Part shown: positions 1-11,291 of the stretch, piece by piece
How positions within the stretch are numbered: the first letter of the stretch is position 1
Layout: every line of letters begins with the position of its first letter
Source of the DNA: Agelas oroides
Taxonomy: Eukaryota; Porifera; Demospongiae; Agelasida; Agelasidae
Direction: 5' to 3'
Assembly: GCA_949130485.1 (NCBI GenBank)
Contig: OX422185.1
Location: 9,029,127-9,093,126, forward strand
Length of the DNA: 64,000 nt
Notes under the pieces: generated by a model
Told to the model about the DNA's origin: nothing
The model's input: only the letters and a program-made list of their open reading frames with translations
Databases searched by the model: none
Translations under genes and position numbers: made by a program

Positions 1-1337
1 TCTTCCATCATGGCATCGGATTGAACTGTGGACGAATCTGCCTTCAATGTGGCCGAGGCACCCTATGCTTCTTGAAATACGTTCACCAAAGTTTGTGCTC
101 ACAGGTATCAGGCGCCCTCGACATGCATTAAAGGACAATCACTCAGACAGATCTTAGACAATATTAGTTGGGTTCTTCATTATTCTGCTTTAATTTCCGC
201 CATTCCTCGCTATTCCGCAGTACACTACCTTCGTAAGTATGTATTATCAATGCATGGTTGTATCGTTTTTGCGCTGTTTATTTCGCTCGGATTATGCTAC
301 GTTTTTTTGTGTGTTTTTTTTTTTGACTCGGGAATCATGGCCTGAATCAAGTGTTGTTGTCTAAGGTGAGTTCTCCTTTATACTAGGGAGTATTTCCTCC
401 ATGATAAGAAACTTTAATATGGACACTGTATACATCCATTCTCGTACTATCGACTGCACTATACTGGACTGTGCCAAACATCATCTCTAAGTCTAATGCA
501 GTGACTCAATTTTCATTACTGGACTGACATTATTTTCCTGCATATATATTAATTTTGTACAGTATTACCGAGGGGATTTCCGCGAGAGGATTATTGGTTC
601 TACTGCAGGCTATTGCTGAGGCCCAGGAGTTTCTTTTGCTGAGAGAATAATAAGGTAACATGCCTGCACTGAGAGATATAGCATTAACTTTGCCAACCAG
701 GCTGCAATCATTATTGGCCTCTAAACTCTTGTATTTGACCATGGTACATGTCTAGTAACAGCGGGACTGCATCAGTTACGTTTGTGGACTACAACCCATG
801 TGTATAGAATGGTTGGTTCAGTTTTAGTGAGTTCTCACTAAGTATTAATTGTGTGGATGGGTGTCTGGTTACTGGTCAGTACAAAGCACAGTGAAGTTTA
901 GATAATAATTATGTAACCATTGGCTGCCATGGTTACATCAGCTACAGCGGATAGGTGCTATGTTACTACATTTTATCATTCCATAACACTTAGGACGCGA
1001 AGCGCCAATATATTGGCGCACGGGCTGTACACGCGTAGCGCGATGCGCAAATATATATGCGCAGGAGAGCTTACGCTGAAAATGGCGAAGCCAAGCGAGC
1101 TTTTAGGGTAAATCCCTGCCTGTTGGGTAGTAATAAGTGTAGACAACACCTTTTCAAATAACATCAGTCGCGGGGAAGGCAGGAAGGGGCGGGCATACAT
1201 TTTTTGGGACACACTTATGACTTAGTCTGTGGACGGCAATGCCTCTGCGCATGTGCAGTGCCACACCCTCTGCGTACTTCAACCTTTGAGAAGGGTGCGA
1301 TGGAGCAACACGACTGCCAAGAAAACTACACAGTTAA
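1..1337. other. Non-coding flank, no gene recognised
   Basis: No reading frame here resembles a protein I know, and the frames are short with low-complexity composition. The stretch 1105-1195 (core GGTAAATCCCTGCCT, then GTAGTAATAAGT) recurs, diverged, at 58041-58125, so at least this part is a dispersed repeat. Around 980-1065 lie small palindromic pieces of the kind AATATATTGGCGC and GCGCAAATATATATGCGC. Promoter elements for gene A could be here but I cannot point to one. Confidence 0.4.
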
Positions 1338-2124
1338 GGTGGCAGGGAACTCTGTGTTTTCAAGGTCAACAAACCTGGAATCCAAGCTGATAGACTTCTT
1401 TATCTTCTTAAACTAGTGGCACACAATCAGTTTTGGAGTCTTCATCCGTTCACTGTCCGTAAAATTGGGGATTTTCTATCGGCATTGGCATCCAATAATC
1501 AGTTTATAATTAAGTTAGTTAAGATGTGGCCTGGCAGAACCCTTCATGTGGTGGTCGGAACTTTGAAGATAAGCTTAGATCGACTTAAAAAAAAACGAAA
1601 AAAACAAAACAAGGAGTTTAGTAGAGTGCTGTAGTGTCAGTAGCTGTGAGTAGTGCGTATTGCCTGCTTGTGAAAGCAAGCTCATGTCTAGAAGCAGCAG
1701 AAAGGCTACAGTGGCCAAGACTGAACTCACTGGGTAGGCCCTAGGTCTTGCGATCGTATGCCAAGCCTAATAGGTGACTGTGGCCCGGTGCTTCGAGTGC
1801 TGGGCTGGGCTTTAACTAGAATGCGCAATATATCATTGGTAGTACGCTGCAGTAGACAAGAAAGCTGAAGAGTGGTTGTATGTGGAACAGAGCCGTGAGT
1901 TGTTTAGCGACATAAGGGGGAGAGGTGAGCATGTAGATGATCCATCAAGTGGCAATTTTGGGTTCATGAATATATTAATATGCTACCAAAACCCTTTTTA
2001 AAATTAGGAAAAGCAAGATTGCCCTAAAGCAAACCCTAACCTTGAAACTAGGAGTAACCCTGGTCCCGACTGTAACCCAGGTTTATGTTTTCATTAACCT
2101 CCGCCGAGTGACTGACGTGCCACC
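1338..2124. mobile_element. Non-autonomous TTAA-type DNA transposon, copy 1
   Basis: The left end reads TTAA then GGTGGCAG and the right end reads GTGCCACC then TGAA, so the termini are short inverted repeats next to a TTAA target duplication with one mismatch. The interior matches the copy at 45817-46785: both contain AAACCTGGAATCCAAGCTGA near the left end and GCAAGATTGCCCTAAA near the right end. There is no coding sequence. TTAA target choice is known for piggyBac, Kolobok and Sola3 elements, and I cannot choose between them from the ends alone. This copy lacks the internal 112-bp tandem duplication seen in copy 2. Confidence 0.65.
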
Positions 2125-3760
2125 TGAAGCATGCTTGTTTTCATCCAAGTATCTGATGAATGAAAGGAGCTTTCGCCAAGTTATAGGAATCAGTTTCTGT
2201 TCTCACTCTCTTTACCAGGTGGTTAGGGGTAGAACCATCTTCTTGCTGGTCCACGTAGAATAGCTATCTTCCCCACGATGCAGCAACTTCTTACATGCAC
2301 CTATAGCTACTTCTGGCTCCTGTTGTATCCTTGGATCTTCATACTCTGCTGCCTTACCTATAATGAAATACGTACTATCTATCTCACACTTTTTACCATT
2401 ATATATATAAGTAGAAAATCCTAAATTTTAAAGGGTGACAAGGTTATTACTGTCACTCAATGCATGATATGATATACTGTCTTGAACTTTCTTACCTTTA
2501 TCATTGGAGAGCAGTTAACCGGGGGAAACATATATCACTGATGCTAATGTCGCCAGAGATGCCAGTGATATCTGTTTGGGGAAACAGATATCTCTAGGGA
2601 AAATGTGTTCGGGGCACATGTTCTCTGGGGAAACACCACTGTACCAATGGCTCATGGTTGGTGTCAATGAGTCTGAATGCTCTAAGCTTGATTTTGACTA
2701 AAGGAGGCCTAAGTTTGCTACTAGCAGACAGACGGTTAGTGCAATACTTGGTGATCACTTTTTGTGTCGGTGATCAAGTAAACTCTTAGCTATCTTGTAG
2801 GCTGTAGTTATGTAGCTAGTACTTTTGTCGGCAAACTACTTCTCTCTCGCTAAGACTCTTTTACCAAACTACAGAGAGGGATGCTTAGGTCAGTCCTGTA
2901 GGCTGTATCAACTGATATTTATCATTATGTAGCAAGTGCTTTCGTCAGTTCCCATACTCTTGGAGAAATGGTCAGCCATACAGGGGATTCCCACATTCCT
3001 GTGATTATGGTCTGCCATACAGACGGTCTCCATATCCTGGAAAAACGGTCAGCCATACAGTAGGTCCCCATTTTCACAAAGGGGATACCCATATTTCAGG
3101 GAATACAAAATATCCTTATGATATATATTGATGCAGCTACCATGCACGTTTGCAACCATATTTGGTCTACAATTTTTCCTGTGAAGAAGAGCCAACTTGC
3201 AGATACATAATAATCTGGCTGTGCCGCTGCTGCTGACTTTTTTTACAGAGTAGCCCTTCAGCATAGATTAGTGAGATCTGCCAGGAGGCTCTGAGTACAT
3301 ACAAGATAATATGGAGATATACAGAAAAGGAGGTAACTACATAATTGAAGCTATGTCACAGCACTTCAGAAGAGATGAGATGACTATAATCATGAAGGAA
3401 AATCTGATCATTAGAGAACCTTCCTTTTCCTTTTATGTAGGAGCCAACTGAGAAGCCACTGAAATAACTCTTTGCTGCTCTGAATCAACATGAGCTTGGC
3501 TTTAGAAATGCTGTTTGATTTCCTGGGAGGTACCTGTGCGTAGCATGATTAGCATAGTCTATCCAGCCTCAGTTGGAGCTTCTAGGTATTTGTGGTGTAT
3601 TGCCTACTAGAGGCCACCAGTGCTTTGCACGTGATTATTCTAATCTTGTACGCATGCACACATGCAGTCTCTTTCTCAGACCAAAGACCACGGTCATTGC
3701 TCTGGGAACGAAACTAGTGCTCACACGAAATCGCGCGCGTTGACCATGTACCTGTATGCA
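2125..3760. repeat. Non-coding stretch with degenerate tandem repeats
   Basis: No gene is seen. Between about 2970 and 3070 the phrase GGTCAGCCATACAG (once with T for A) recurs three times at roughly 38-40 base spacing. Between 2790 and 2950 two diverged copies of a unit with TGTAGGCTGTA and TATGTAGC(T/A)AGT lie in tandem. Around 3669-3717 there is a short imperfect hairpin beginning TCTCAGACC and ending CTCTGGGAACGA, related to the TAGCCTCGTTCCCAGG hairpin family found elsewhere in the window. Confidence 0.4.
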
Positions 3761-4392
3761 TAGCCTCGTACCCAGGCCGTTAATTAGGAAAAACGGCCTG
3801 GCAACTTACCCGGGTTCAAACTGTATACGGATGTGACGTGAAAAAGTGCACCCATACAAGCCATGAATATTGGATAATGCATGTGATATTTAATCGTAGC
3901 CACGTGACTGTTCGTAATGTGCAAGTGGATTGTTGTTGCCAGTAGAAGCATTAAAGTCTTATATTGGATGGTCGCTGTCTTACTTGTCATCTGTAGATGC
4001 ACCGCTTGCAGTAGACTCGCTCTCGCTCACCGATGTCGATGTGCCCGACTGACAGTAAGTACTAAACTAGTACCTGACACTGCTACTCTCGAACAGGTCT
4101 TTTTTTATAAAGAATCCGTTTTGTCCGCAGGCACTGTAGTTGTTGCACACAAGTCAGCGGAAGGAGTTCGAACAAAAGCGCCATTCCAAGCGCTATATAG
4201 CGGTACCACGGGACGGGTATAATACTGTGATGCATTTATGACGCAATTAAAATTCTCTACAACTGTCACGTGAAGCGTTCTGAAATCTGATTGGTAGACT
4301 ACTGACAACTCCAGTGCAGCGGAAGTCAACAGTTTGAACTTGGATAAGTTGCCAGGGCGTTTTTCCTAATTAACGGCCTGGGTACGAGGCTA
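3761..4392. mobile_element. Foldback/MITE with TAGCCTCG...CGAGGCTA ends
   Basis: The termini are inverted copies of about 65 bases: TAGCCTCGTACCCAGGCCGT followed by TAATTAGGAAAAACG on the left, and its complement at 4325-4392. The flanks TGTATGCA (3753-3760) and, after one spacer base, AGTATGCA (4394-4401) agree at seven of eight positions, which suggests an 8-bp target duplication as made by hAT-like transposases. The short frames inside carry no recognisable domain. The same terminal motif appears in several much shorter hairpins in this window. Confidence 0.65.
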
Positions 4393-4672
4393 CAGTATGC
4401 ACGGCTGGCACGGTCTATTCCCATGGTTGTGGGAAAGGCTTATGGACACCACGTAGGTAAGGAGCTGTATTCAGTTGCTTACTTGTAGCTACACTATAAA
4501 ATACAGCTTTAGGTAACGCCTGGATGGTCAGATTTTATGCTCTGTTGGTACAGTTTTCTGTGCTGGTCAGTTTGTCATGTGATCGTAAATCAGGAAATCG
4601 GCTTCACAAAGAAGGGCTCAAAATCTGGTACAGAGTTATTAGCCCTTCATCGGATTCCAGCCGGCATATTAC

Positions 4673-4945
4673 ATGCTTGGAACCACTGCTAAGCTGCATG
4701 TCAAATTGATGCTGTTTCGAGCTCTAGGGTTGTGGCTACACTTGAACGAAATCTTCTTAGGCTTAGGTCTAACTGTAACTGAGATTAACATCAAAAAAGT
4801 ACAGAAGCAAGAAATAAGAAACATTAAAAATGTAAAAATATGTAGGGATGGCATGCCAAAAGGTATACAAACAAGGTATAAAAGCAAAGGTCAACATAAA
4901 GGCAATGCCCCATCCCTACATCTTTTTCACACTGCAGTTAGACAG
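4673..4945. repeat. GTAGGGATG foldback-family fragment
   Basis: This stretch is an inverted, diverged copy of about 40195-40470: both contain CTTAGGTCTAACTGTAACTG, then AACATTAAAAATGTAAAA, then TGTAGGGATGGCATGCC. A CATCCCTACATCTTTTTCAC segment near 4909 is the opposite arm. It has no coding potential. It belongs to the dispersed family with the GTAGGGATG core described at 12980-13770 and 40081-40358. Confidence 0.6.
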
Positions 4946-6484
4946 CAGGCTTGAAACCTAAACCTGCACCCATCCATGAAGTTAATAATGCTGTAAATGA
5001 GCACCAACTACTTGAGGTTTTTTTAAAAATACTACAGCACTTACTATATGACCAGTCCTGCAGCTCACTGCAGGACTCAGTGTCTAGGTTGTATAAGCGG
5101 TCCTGTATACAATATTATATGCAAACAAGGGTTCCACTGTTACTACAAATAGCATGTCAGCACCAAAAGCTACCTGGTCGCTACATGCATAAAGCTTCCA
5201 ACAAGGCATAGGCGTAGGAAGCAAATTTGAAGTGAAGAGGCCATGCTGTGCCACGCGAAGCTCTACTAAAAAATGGAAAGTAATTTCGCCGCGCGTAGCA
5301 CGGCGGTGAATTTTTTCAAAGTGTACACCTTTAGACTGCAAAATAAAGACTTTTTTCAACGGTGTATAATATTGTAGCCTCGTTCTCAGACCTTACCAAC
5401 CCTCCAGTACAATATTCAATTTATGTGGGAAAAAAAACTGACTTCGTTGTCGTTCCCAGGGCAAGAGACCGCCCGGCTAGCTTTCGTCACTTGTAGTCTC
5501 TTTGAAATCTGCATTAGCTTTGTACCGAGCCATCTCACTGCCAAGATCACCTTATAGTGTACTTTAATCGGAAATGTGCGCATTTAATTGCATAATTATG
5601 AGACTGATGCAACGAAGACGCTGCTTGACCTTAGCCTCACTCCCAGAGAACGAGGCTTGCTTGAGCTAATTTATAGCATGCAGGTTATAAATATTAATTT
5701 ACGGCCGCTAAGGTTCCTACGCCACTGCAAGGCACACATACACCACATATACCCCATGCTGCTGAACTACACTGCAATCTGGACTCAAGACCCTTCTTGC
5801 CCTTTGTACATGTAAAGTCAATTCACTACTTAACAGCAAACTCACATACATTGAGATGATGGGAGCATACGAGACCTCATTATTCTGAAGATACAGATAG
5901 CTATACTGCGCAGCTTGATTTCAACACCTTGATGTATTTTTAGTGCCCTATTCACGATTTACATGCAACAGTGCACTTCTATAAATAGGCAACTGTTTGT
6001 GTGCTAGCGGTTCAGACATCAAGAACATCGCAGTGGTTACAATGTTCGTTCAGTGTGACATCAGCATCCGTGCAGGTGCCACCAAATTAGCTAATTTGAA
6101 CTCTGCCGTAAGTTCGCGAACATATGTAACTCCGTGTATGGCATAGTGCAACAGACTTTCATAAATAATGTTTGAGTCTCAGCTTGAGTCCTGGCGACAG
6201 GAAGCGAGTCGGAATGTTGTGATATAATCTTTTTGTGGTGCCATTCAGATGGTGCAAAGCTGCACTTAACTCGGACTGTGCTAGTGAAGTGGTAGGGAAC
6301 TATATAGGTATGCATGTGTAACAACGACTGTGAGGCTTGTTCTTTGTAGCTACCTCTCCAATCTGCACAGCTAAGAAAAGAATGACTCAAGTGAAAGCAG
6401 AATGCCATTAATATTGCTGGGTGATGTGACATTGTGTAGTGAAAAGCGTATTAACTTTGTTTAATATGTTCCACAACTATTTCA
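4946..6484. other. Non-coding, no gene recognised
   Basis: I see no domain-bearing frame. A lone TAGCCTCGTTCTCAGACC end at about 5375 marks a fragment of the hairpin family, with a possible partner near 5450 (CGTTCCCAGGGC). The stretch just upstream of the CARD exon may hold promoter or 5' untranslated exons of gene A but shows no clear TATA box or exon. Confidence 0.35.
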
Positions 6485-7700
6485 ACCATGGACTGTGCCA
6501 GTGAAGTAGAAGTATATCCAGGGAGCCACGTGCATGATACCTAGTTATGTGTAAATGTACAGGCTTGTGTGTTTTAATGCCTTTGCATGAGGCACATAAG
6601 TGTGCAGGTGCAGAAGGTCTCAGTCTGAGGTTGCACGTGCATGTATCTGTCCATCTATAACTGAAAAATAACCCATTTTCACATGCTATACAAGAGGCAC
6701 ATTTAGCATGATTGTGTATAACTGTGTGTATAAATTGTGCCACTTTGCAAATCTCCAATCTGCACAGGAAAAGAATGGATATTTCTCCTCAAGTGAAAGC
6801 TATTAAAGAGAATGCCAATAACATGGCAAACCTGATCAAGGGAGACCTCATCACTATTGCTAATGACCTGAATCTTGCAAAACTGCTCAGTGAAGAGGGC
6901 TATGATGTAATTGTGAACACCCCAGGAATCTCTCCACTTCAAAGAGCTAATATCCTAATCCAGCGTGTCATCCCTCAAGTCGAGGTAGACCCAGCACAGT
7001 ATGAAGTCTTCTGTGGTGTTTTGGAAAAGCATCTCAACCCAGAAGTTGTGAGAAAGATACTACCAAAACTAGATGGTGAGTCAGTGCTATACTGCAAGGT
7101 CCCTCATTATGGTACGTGAAGATGGAATTTTGTGAATAACTCCACTTCAATGTCCCAGATGGGTTATGTGACCTCCATATTATTTAAATCTCCCGGTCCT
7201 AATATGGCCCTGCCCACTTTTGGGATCACATGATCTGGAATTGGATCGCTAGACACATTTGCTGAAAGACAGTTATTGTACAGACAAGTGATGGCTTTCA
7301 TGCAGAAGGGATCCCATGGTGACCTAATCTGTCATAGCTGTGGAAGTGATTTCATACTACTGCCTCTGAGAAAAAAATGAATGTGTAATTTTAATTAGCA
7401 TACCATGCACGATGAACAGCATTTCTGCTCATAGCTCAAAAGCAGTGGTACAAAATGACTTCCACAGCTAATACATGTCACCTAGGCTTACCTAGTTTTG
7501 AAAAAAAAAGTGGTACAGTTGAAGCAATATATAACCGCCTTTCGCGTTTTTCTGCTATCTCTGGTCCCAGTCCTTAATTCACCTGAGTAGCTATATAGGC
7601 TAAGTGCACTAACCATTATTACCAGCAGATGTACTGATTTTTAGCTACACCGGTGATAGGATTTGAGCGAAGGAGACCATTTTATGCGTAATGTGAATTG
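6485..7700. repeat. Duplicated gene-start segment, copy 1 (partner 56538-57646)
   Basis: This segment is collinear with 56538-57646. Similarity begins at CATGGACTG, covers the splice acceptor, the CARD exon and the donor GTGAGTCAGTGCTATACTGC, and continues through about 600 bases of intron (for example TATTATTTAAAT, GGGATCACATGATCT, CTGCTATCTCTGGTCCCAGT). It stops near 7700 at GCGTAATGTGAATTGT, shortly before the GGGGCGAGC element. Intron similarity this strong implies a fairly recent segmental gene duplication rather than selection on the exon alone. Confidence 0.8.
6768..7075 (+). CDS. Gene A exon 1: CARD-like death-fold domain
   Basis: This is probably the first coding exon of a multi-death-fold protein. 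The acceptor CTGCACAG precedes 6768, the likely start ATG is at 6775, and the donor follows 7075 (GATG then GTGAGT, phase 1). About 100 residues are encoded. The run KLLSEEGYDVIV, then LQRANILIQRV and YEVFCGVLEKH, fits the helix pattern of a CARD, a fold used for homotypic binding in apoptosis and innate-immune signalling; the family call is by pattern, not search. The protein should be cytosolic, with no signal peptide. The acceptor implies at least one upstream exon that may be untranslated. A paralogous exon lies at 56666-56970. The phase-1 end joins cleanly to the exon at 21297. Confidence 0.75.
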
Positions 7701-7739
7701 TCGGTAGCAGAACGTGCGTACGACGTTACGTGTGTAATT
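7076..7739 (+). other. Gene A intron 1, proximal part
   Basis: Intronic DNA shared with gene B up to about 7700. It contains no recognisable exon. The intron as a whole would span 7076-21296 and is filled by the mobile elements listed below. Confidence 0.6.
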
Positions 7740-8699
7740 GGGGCGAGTGCAGCGAGCCTCACACTTGTGGTGAAAATGAAAAATTGTCTATAATATATGT
7801 ATGTTTGTTGGGTACATGCGTATTCCGTATATATACATCCTGCCGCATTTGTGCGCGATGCAATATTTTCATATGCATGTTGGTTCATGTATTACTGTTG
7901 CTCAAGAGACAAGACTAGCAGGACAAAAAGGCTGAACAGTGGGAACCAACGTAAAAGGGACTTGAAAACGGTGAGGAAAGGGAGGCACGACTAGCAAGAC
8001 GGAGACTGATTATTAACGTGCTGTGTGACACTGCCGCCAACGCGGAGTGCTCAGTCAGAGCTTTGTGAGGACCCGAACCACAGAGGTCTACGTGACTCGA
8101 CCAAATAACCCTCGTGAGCAACAGCTACAGAAGAGCTTCTAAAACCCCATACCACATGTACAACTCCAGTAATTGTGCTCTGAAAAGGGCTGACAATATA
8201 GTCTACACCACCCCGACTTCATACCCCATAGCTGATTCCACAGCTCAGCAAATACCCATGCACTATAGACCCTGACTTGAGGAGACAGTGCCAAGATGTG
8301 AATAAGTTGGAGACACAGGAAACCAAGATGTTGAACCCTCATCCTCAACTTGCAACCGTTCAAGCCGCCTCCAAACGCTTTGAGACCTTGTTGCCTGCAG
8401 CAGTAGCTACCATTTCACAGTAATGACACAGAGTGTGTACAATAAACCCAAGATTAGCACATACTCAAGTTATATTGCTCCACAAACACTGGCATACATT
8501 TGATATCCTACATAGTCTCTTCCCCAGGTGTTCTCTGCCTGTAGTTTTTACAGGCTATAGTTGGAGGTGGGGAAGACTTGGGAATGAGACTATTGTTACG
8601 TGAGATGTATGCAAGTGGGAAAAGGTAGTGTATATGGAACGCTAATGCACCATACAACTCCCTCACGCTCGCCCCACAATGCACTGCATTCCCCTAGTA
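7740..8699. mobile_element. GGGGCGAGC-ended element, copy 1
   Basis: The left end GGGGCGAGTGCAGCGAGCC and a right end containing CACGCTCGCCCC (8663-8675) are short inverted repeats, and the shared sequence runs on to CCCCTAGTA. The interior (GAGCAACAGCTACAGAAGAG, GTCTCTTCCCCAGGTGTTCT) repeats in the next copy at 8881-9939. No coding frame is present. Other family members occur at 9951, 49379 and 50828. Superfamily unknown. Confidence 0.65.
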
Positions 8700-8880
8700 T
8701 TGAACGTGTGACGTCACGTACACGAAAAAATCGCTTTGGGAGACGCTGTGAGGGGTGACGGTGGTGTACCTGAGAGCTGTTGGTGTACCAAAGTTTCATT
8801 CAGGGGATGAATACACCATGCCATCAACGAATTTCAACTCAGATTGCGTGTCCAATGCTTCCTCTGGCCTGTGAATTATT
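8700..8880. repeat. Dispersed repeat shared with 25930-26130
   Basis: The stretch beginning TTGAACGTGTGACGTCACGT and running through GGTGTACCAAAGTTTCATTC to GGCCTGTG(A/T)ATTA is repeated in the same orientation at about 25930-26130. It holds no gene. The copy here abuts a GGGGCGAGC element on both sides. Confidence 0.7.
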
Positions 8881-9939
8881 GGGGTGAGTGCAGCGAGCCC
8901 CACACTTGAACGGAAAATTGTCTATAATATATCAGAGAGTCGGTAGACTTTCTATATAGGGATGGCGCGGACATGCAATATATACAATACTTAAGCAAAA
9001 GCCATGAAACTCAACCAGAGAGGTCTGTGTGACTCGACGAAATAATCATCCCTCATGAGCAACAGCTACAGAAGAGCTTCTAAAACCCCATACCACAACT
9101 CCAATAATTGTGCTCTGGAAAAGGGCTGACTGTGTGACAGGGACTTGAAAATGGTGAGGAAAGGGAGGTGCAACAAGCAAGACGGAGACTGATTACTAAG
9201 GTGCTGCGTAACATTGCCGCCAACGGGGAGTGCTCAGTGTATTAAAGACAGAGCGATTAGCTTGTGAGGACCTGAACCAGAGAGGTCTGTGTGACTCGAC
9301 GAAATAATTATCCCTCGTGAGCAACAGCTACAGAAGAGCTTCTAAAACCCCATACCACAACTCCAATAATTGTGCTCTGGAAAAGGGCTGACAGTGTAGT
9401 CTGCACCACCCTGACTCCATACCCCATAGCCGAGAGAATCCTGTTTCCACAGCTGTATGTGCTCAGCAAATATCAATGCACTATAGACCGTGGCTGAGGA
9501 GACAGTGCCAAGATGTGCATAAGTTGGAGACACAGAAAACCGACGGAATATATTTGTTCGTACAAAGATGTTGAACCCTCATCCTCAACTTGCAACCGTT
9601 CAAGCCACCTCCAAATGCTTTGAGACCTTGTTGCCTGCAGCAGTAGCTACCATTTCACAGTAATGACACAGAGTGTGTACAATGAACCCAGGATTAGCAC
9701 ACATACCCAAGCTATATTGCTCCACAAACACCGGCATACATTTGATGTCCTACATAGTCTCTTCCCCAGGTGTTCTCCGCCTGTAGTTTTACAGGCTACA
9801 GTTGGAGGTAGGGAAGACCTGGGAATGAGACTATTGTTATGTGACATGTATGCAAGTGGGTAAAGGTAGTGCTATGGAACGCTAATGCACCATACAACTC
9901 CCTCACGCTCGCCCCACAATGCACTGCATTCCCCTAGTA
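8881..9939. mobile_element. GGGGCGAGC-ended element, copy 2, with internal duplication
   Basis: Starts GGGGTGAGTGCAGCGAGCCC and ends with CACGCTCGCCCC followed by CCCCTAGTA at 9939. Within it the block AGAGGTCTGTGTGACTCGAC through TTGTGCTCTGGAAAAGGGCT occurs twice (about 9017-9129 and 9278-9390), so the copy carries an internal duplication. It is non-coding. Confidence 0.65.
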
Positions 9940-9950
9940 ATATACTTATT

Positions 9951-10345
9951 GGGGCGAGCGCAGTGAGCCCCACACTTGTGGTGAAATTGGAAAATTGTCT
10001 ATATCTATCTATCTGTATATATATATATATATATATATATGGTACGTGCGTATTCCGTATAATTATACATTCTGCCCTATTTGTGTGTGATGCAATATTT
10101 CCACATTGCACATTGTATGCGCTCAGCAAATATCCACTATTGATACTTGAGAAGACAGTGCCAAAATGTGAATAAGTTGGAGTCACAGGAAAATATACTT
10201 GTTCGTACTAAGATATTGAAGCCTCATCCTTATAACTTGCAACCCTTCAGGCTACCAGCCAACCCAATATGAGCACACACCCAGCTACATTGCTCAATGA
10301 ACACTGGCATACATTTGATACCCTAGTGTCTTCCCTAGGCATTTC
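9951..10345. mobile_element. GGGGCGAGC-ended element, copy 3, truncated
   Basis: Starts GGGGCGAGCGCAGTGAGCCC and shares interior blocks with copies 1 and 2 (AGACAGTGCCAA, GAATAAGTTGGAG, CTGGCATACATTTGATA), but similarity fades near 10345 and no CTCGCCCC end is present. A pure TA/AT microsatellite lies at 10017-10040. Confidence 0.55.
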
Positions 10346-11037
10346 CCGCCTCCAGTTGGGTCAGCCAATATATGCATGCAGCAAGAGAGTGGCTGTAAAT
10401 GTGGATCAGCATTGCAAGGTCCAAGACCCACGTTGGTACTTCTACTTTGGCCAAGGCACATTTGATAATTAGTGTATATTCGTGCAACAACAGAGTGGCT
10501 ATGGGTGTGGCTCAGGCCCAAGACATTTGCTCAAGAGCATTGTAGGTTATGGTATTGTTGTTGTAAACAGACAACAGCATTCTTACACCTATCTTGAAGG
10601 TGGTCATGATTGATCCATGAGTGGTATAGTTCATTTGGCATTTGCTGCACAGTTCAGCCTCACCACCACTGGCATCAGCCCATAGAAACCAACCCAGGTC
10701 CTCAGAAATTGTGACAAATGTTTTCACAACCTCTGCTCTCGTGAAATACCAAGAGATACTCATGCATGCCCTTTTTAATTGTTCTTGGGACAGAACCCAA
10801 GTCTCAGGTAACCGGGGGGCTCTTTCAGTCTCGGTCAAAGTTCTGTTGTACGCGAGTCTACGGAAGGAGAGCTGAACGCACGCCCCCGAACGTGTATGTG
10901 TATACTTAATCACATGTGCCTACAACCTGAATTCTTGTGGTAATGTCACTAAATGCCATAATGACATTAATGATGTAACCATAGATAATATACCTATGAT
11001 GTAACCCACCTGCCTCTTGACTGGGGGATCACCCTGA
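10346..11037. other. Unassigned stretch with one unexplained minus-strand frame
   Basis: The minus strand is open for 133 codons over 10512-10913. It includes a tryptophan- and cysteine-containing part (SISWYFTRAEVVKTFV, then ELCSKCQMNYTT) that looks more protein-like than neighbouring frames, but I recognise no domain. It could be a decayed exon or transposon piece. The rest shows no gene. The right part may be the 5' region of the Gypsy remnant that resumes at 14479. Confidence 0.3.
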
Positions 11038-11046
11038 CCAGAAACC
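11038..11046. repeat. Target duplication CCAGAAACC, left
   Basis: CCAGAAACC here is repeated exactly at 14470-14478 and flanks the inverted ends of the element 11047-14469. Nine-base duplications are characteristic of Mutator-like transposons. Confidence 0.8.
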
Positions 11047-11291
11047 GGGTCACTCTAAAAGTAGGAATGAGGAAATGAGAAATGGGAAATGGGAAACGAG
11101 GAAATGAGGAAATGGGAAGAAAGCACATTGCATTTTACTCAGCAAACTGCTGACATTTTGTTACTGCAGTCATCAAATATTATGTGCGACAAAAAAGTCA
11201 ATGTCCATCCAGCATTTATTGAGATCATCTATACCTTACAGTTTGCACCAAAGGGGTATATACGTATCATGGCGTACGGTAGTACGCCATA

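Noticed and set aside
7740-10345. Spaced direct repeats that could suggest a CRISPR-like array
   Set aside because: Units are about 1 kb with transposon-like ends in a eukaryotic setting; no short repeats with unique spacers occur.
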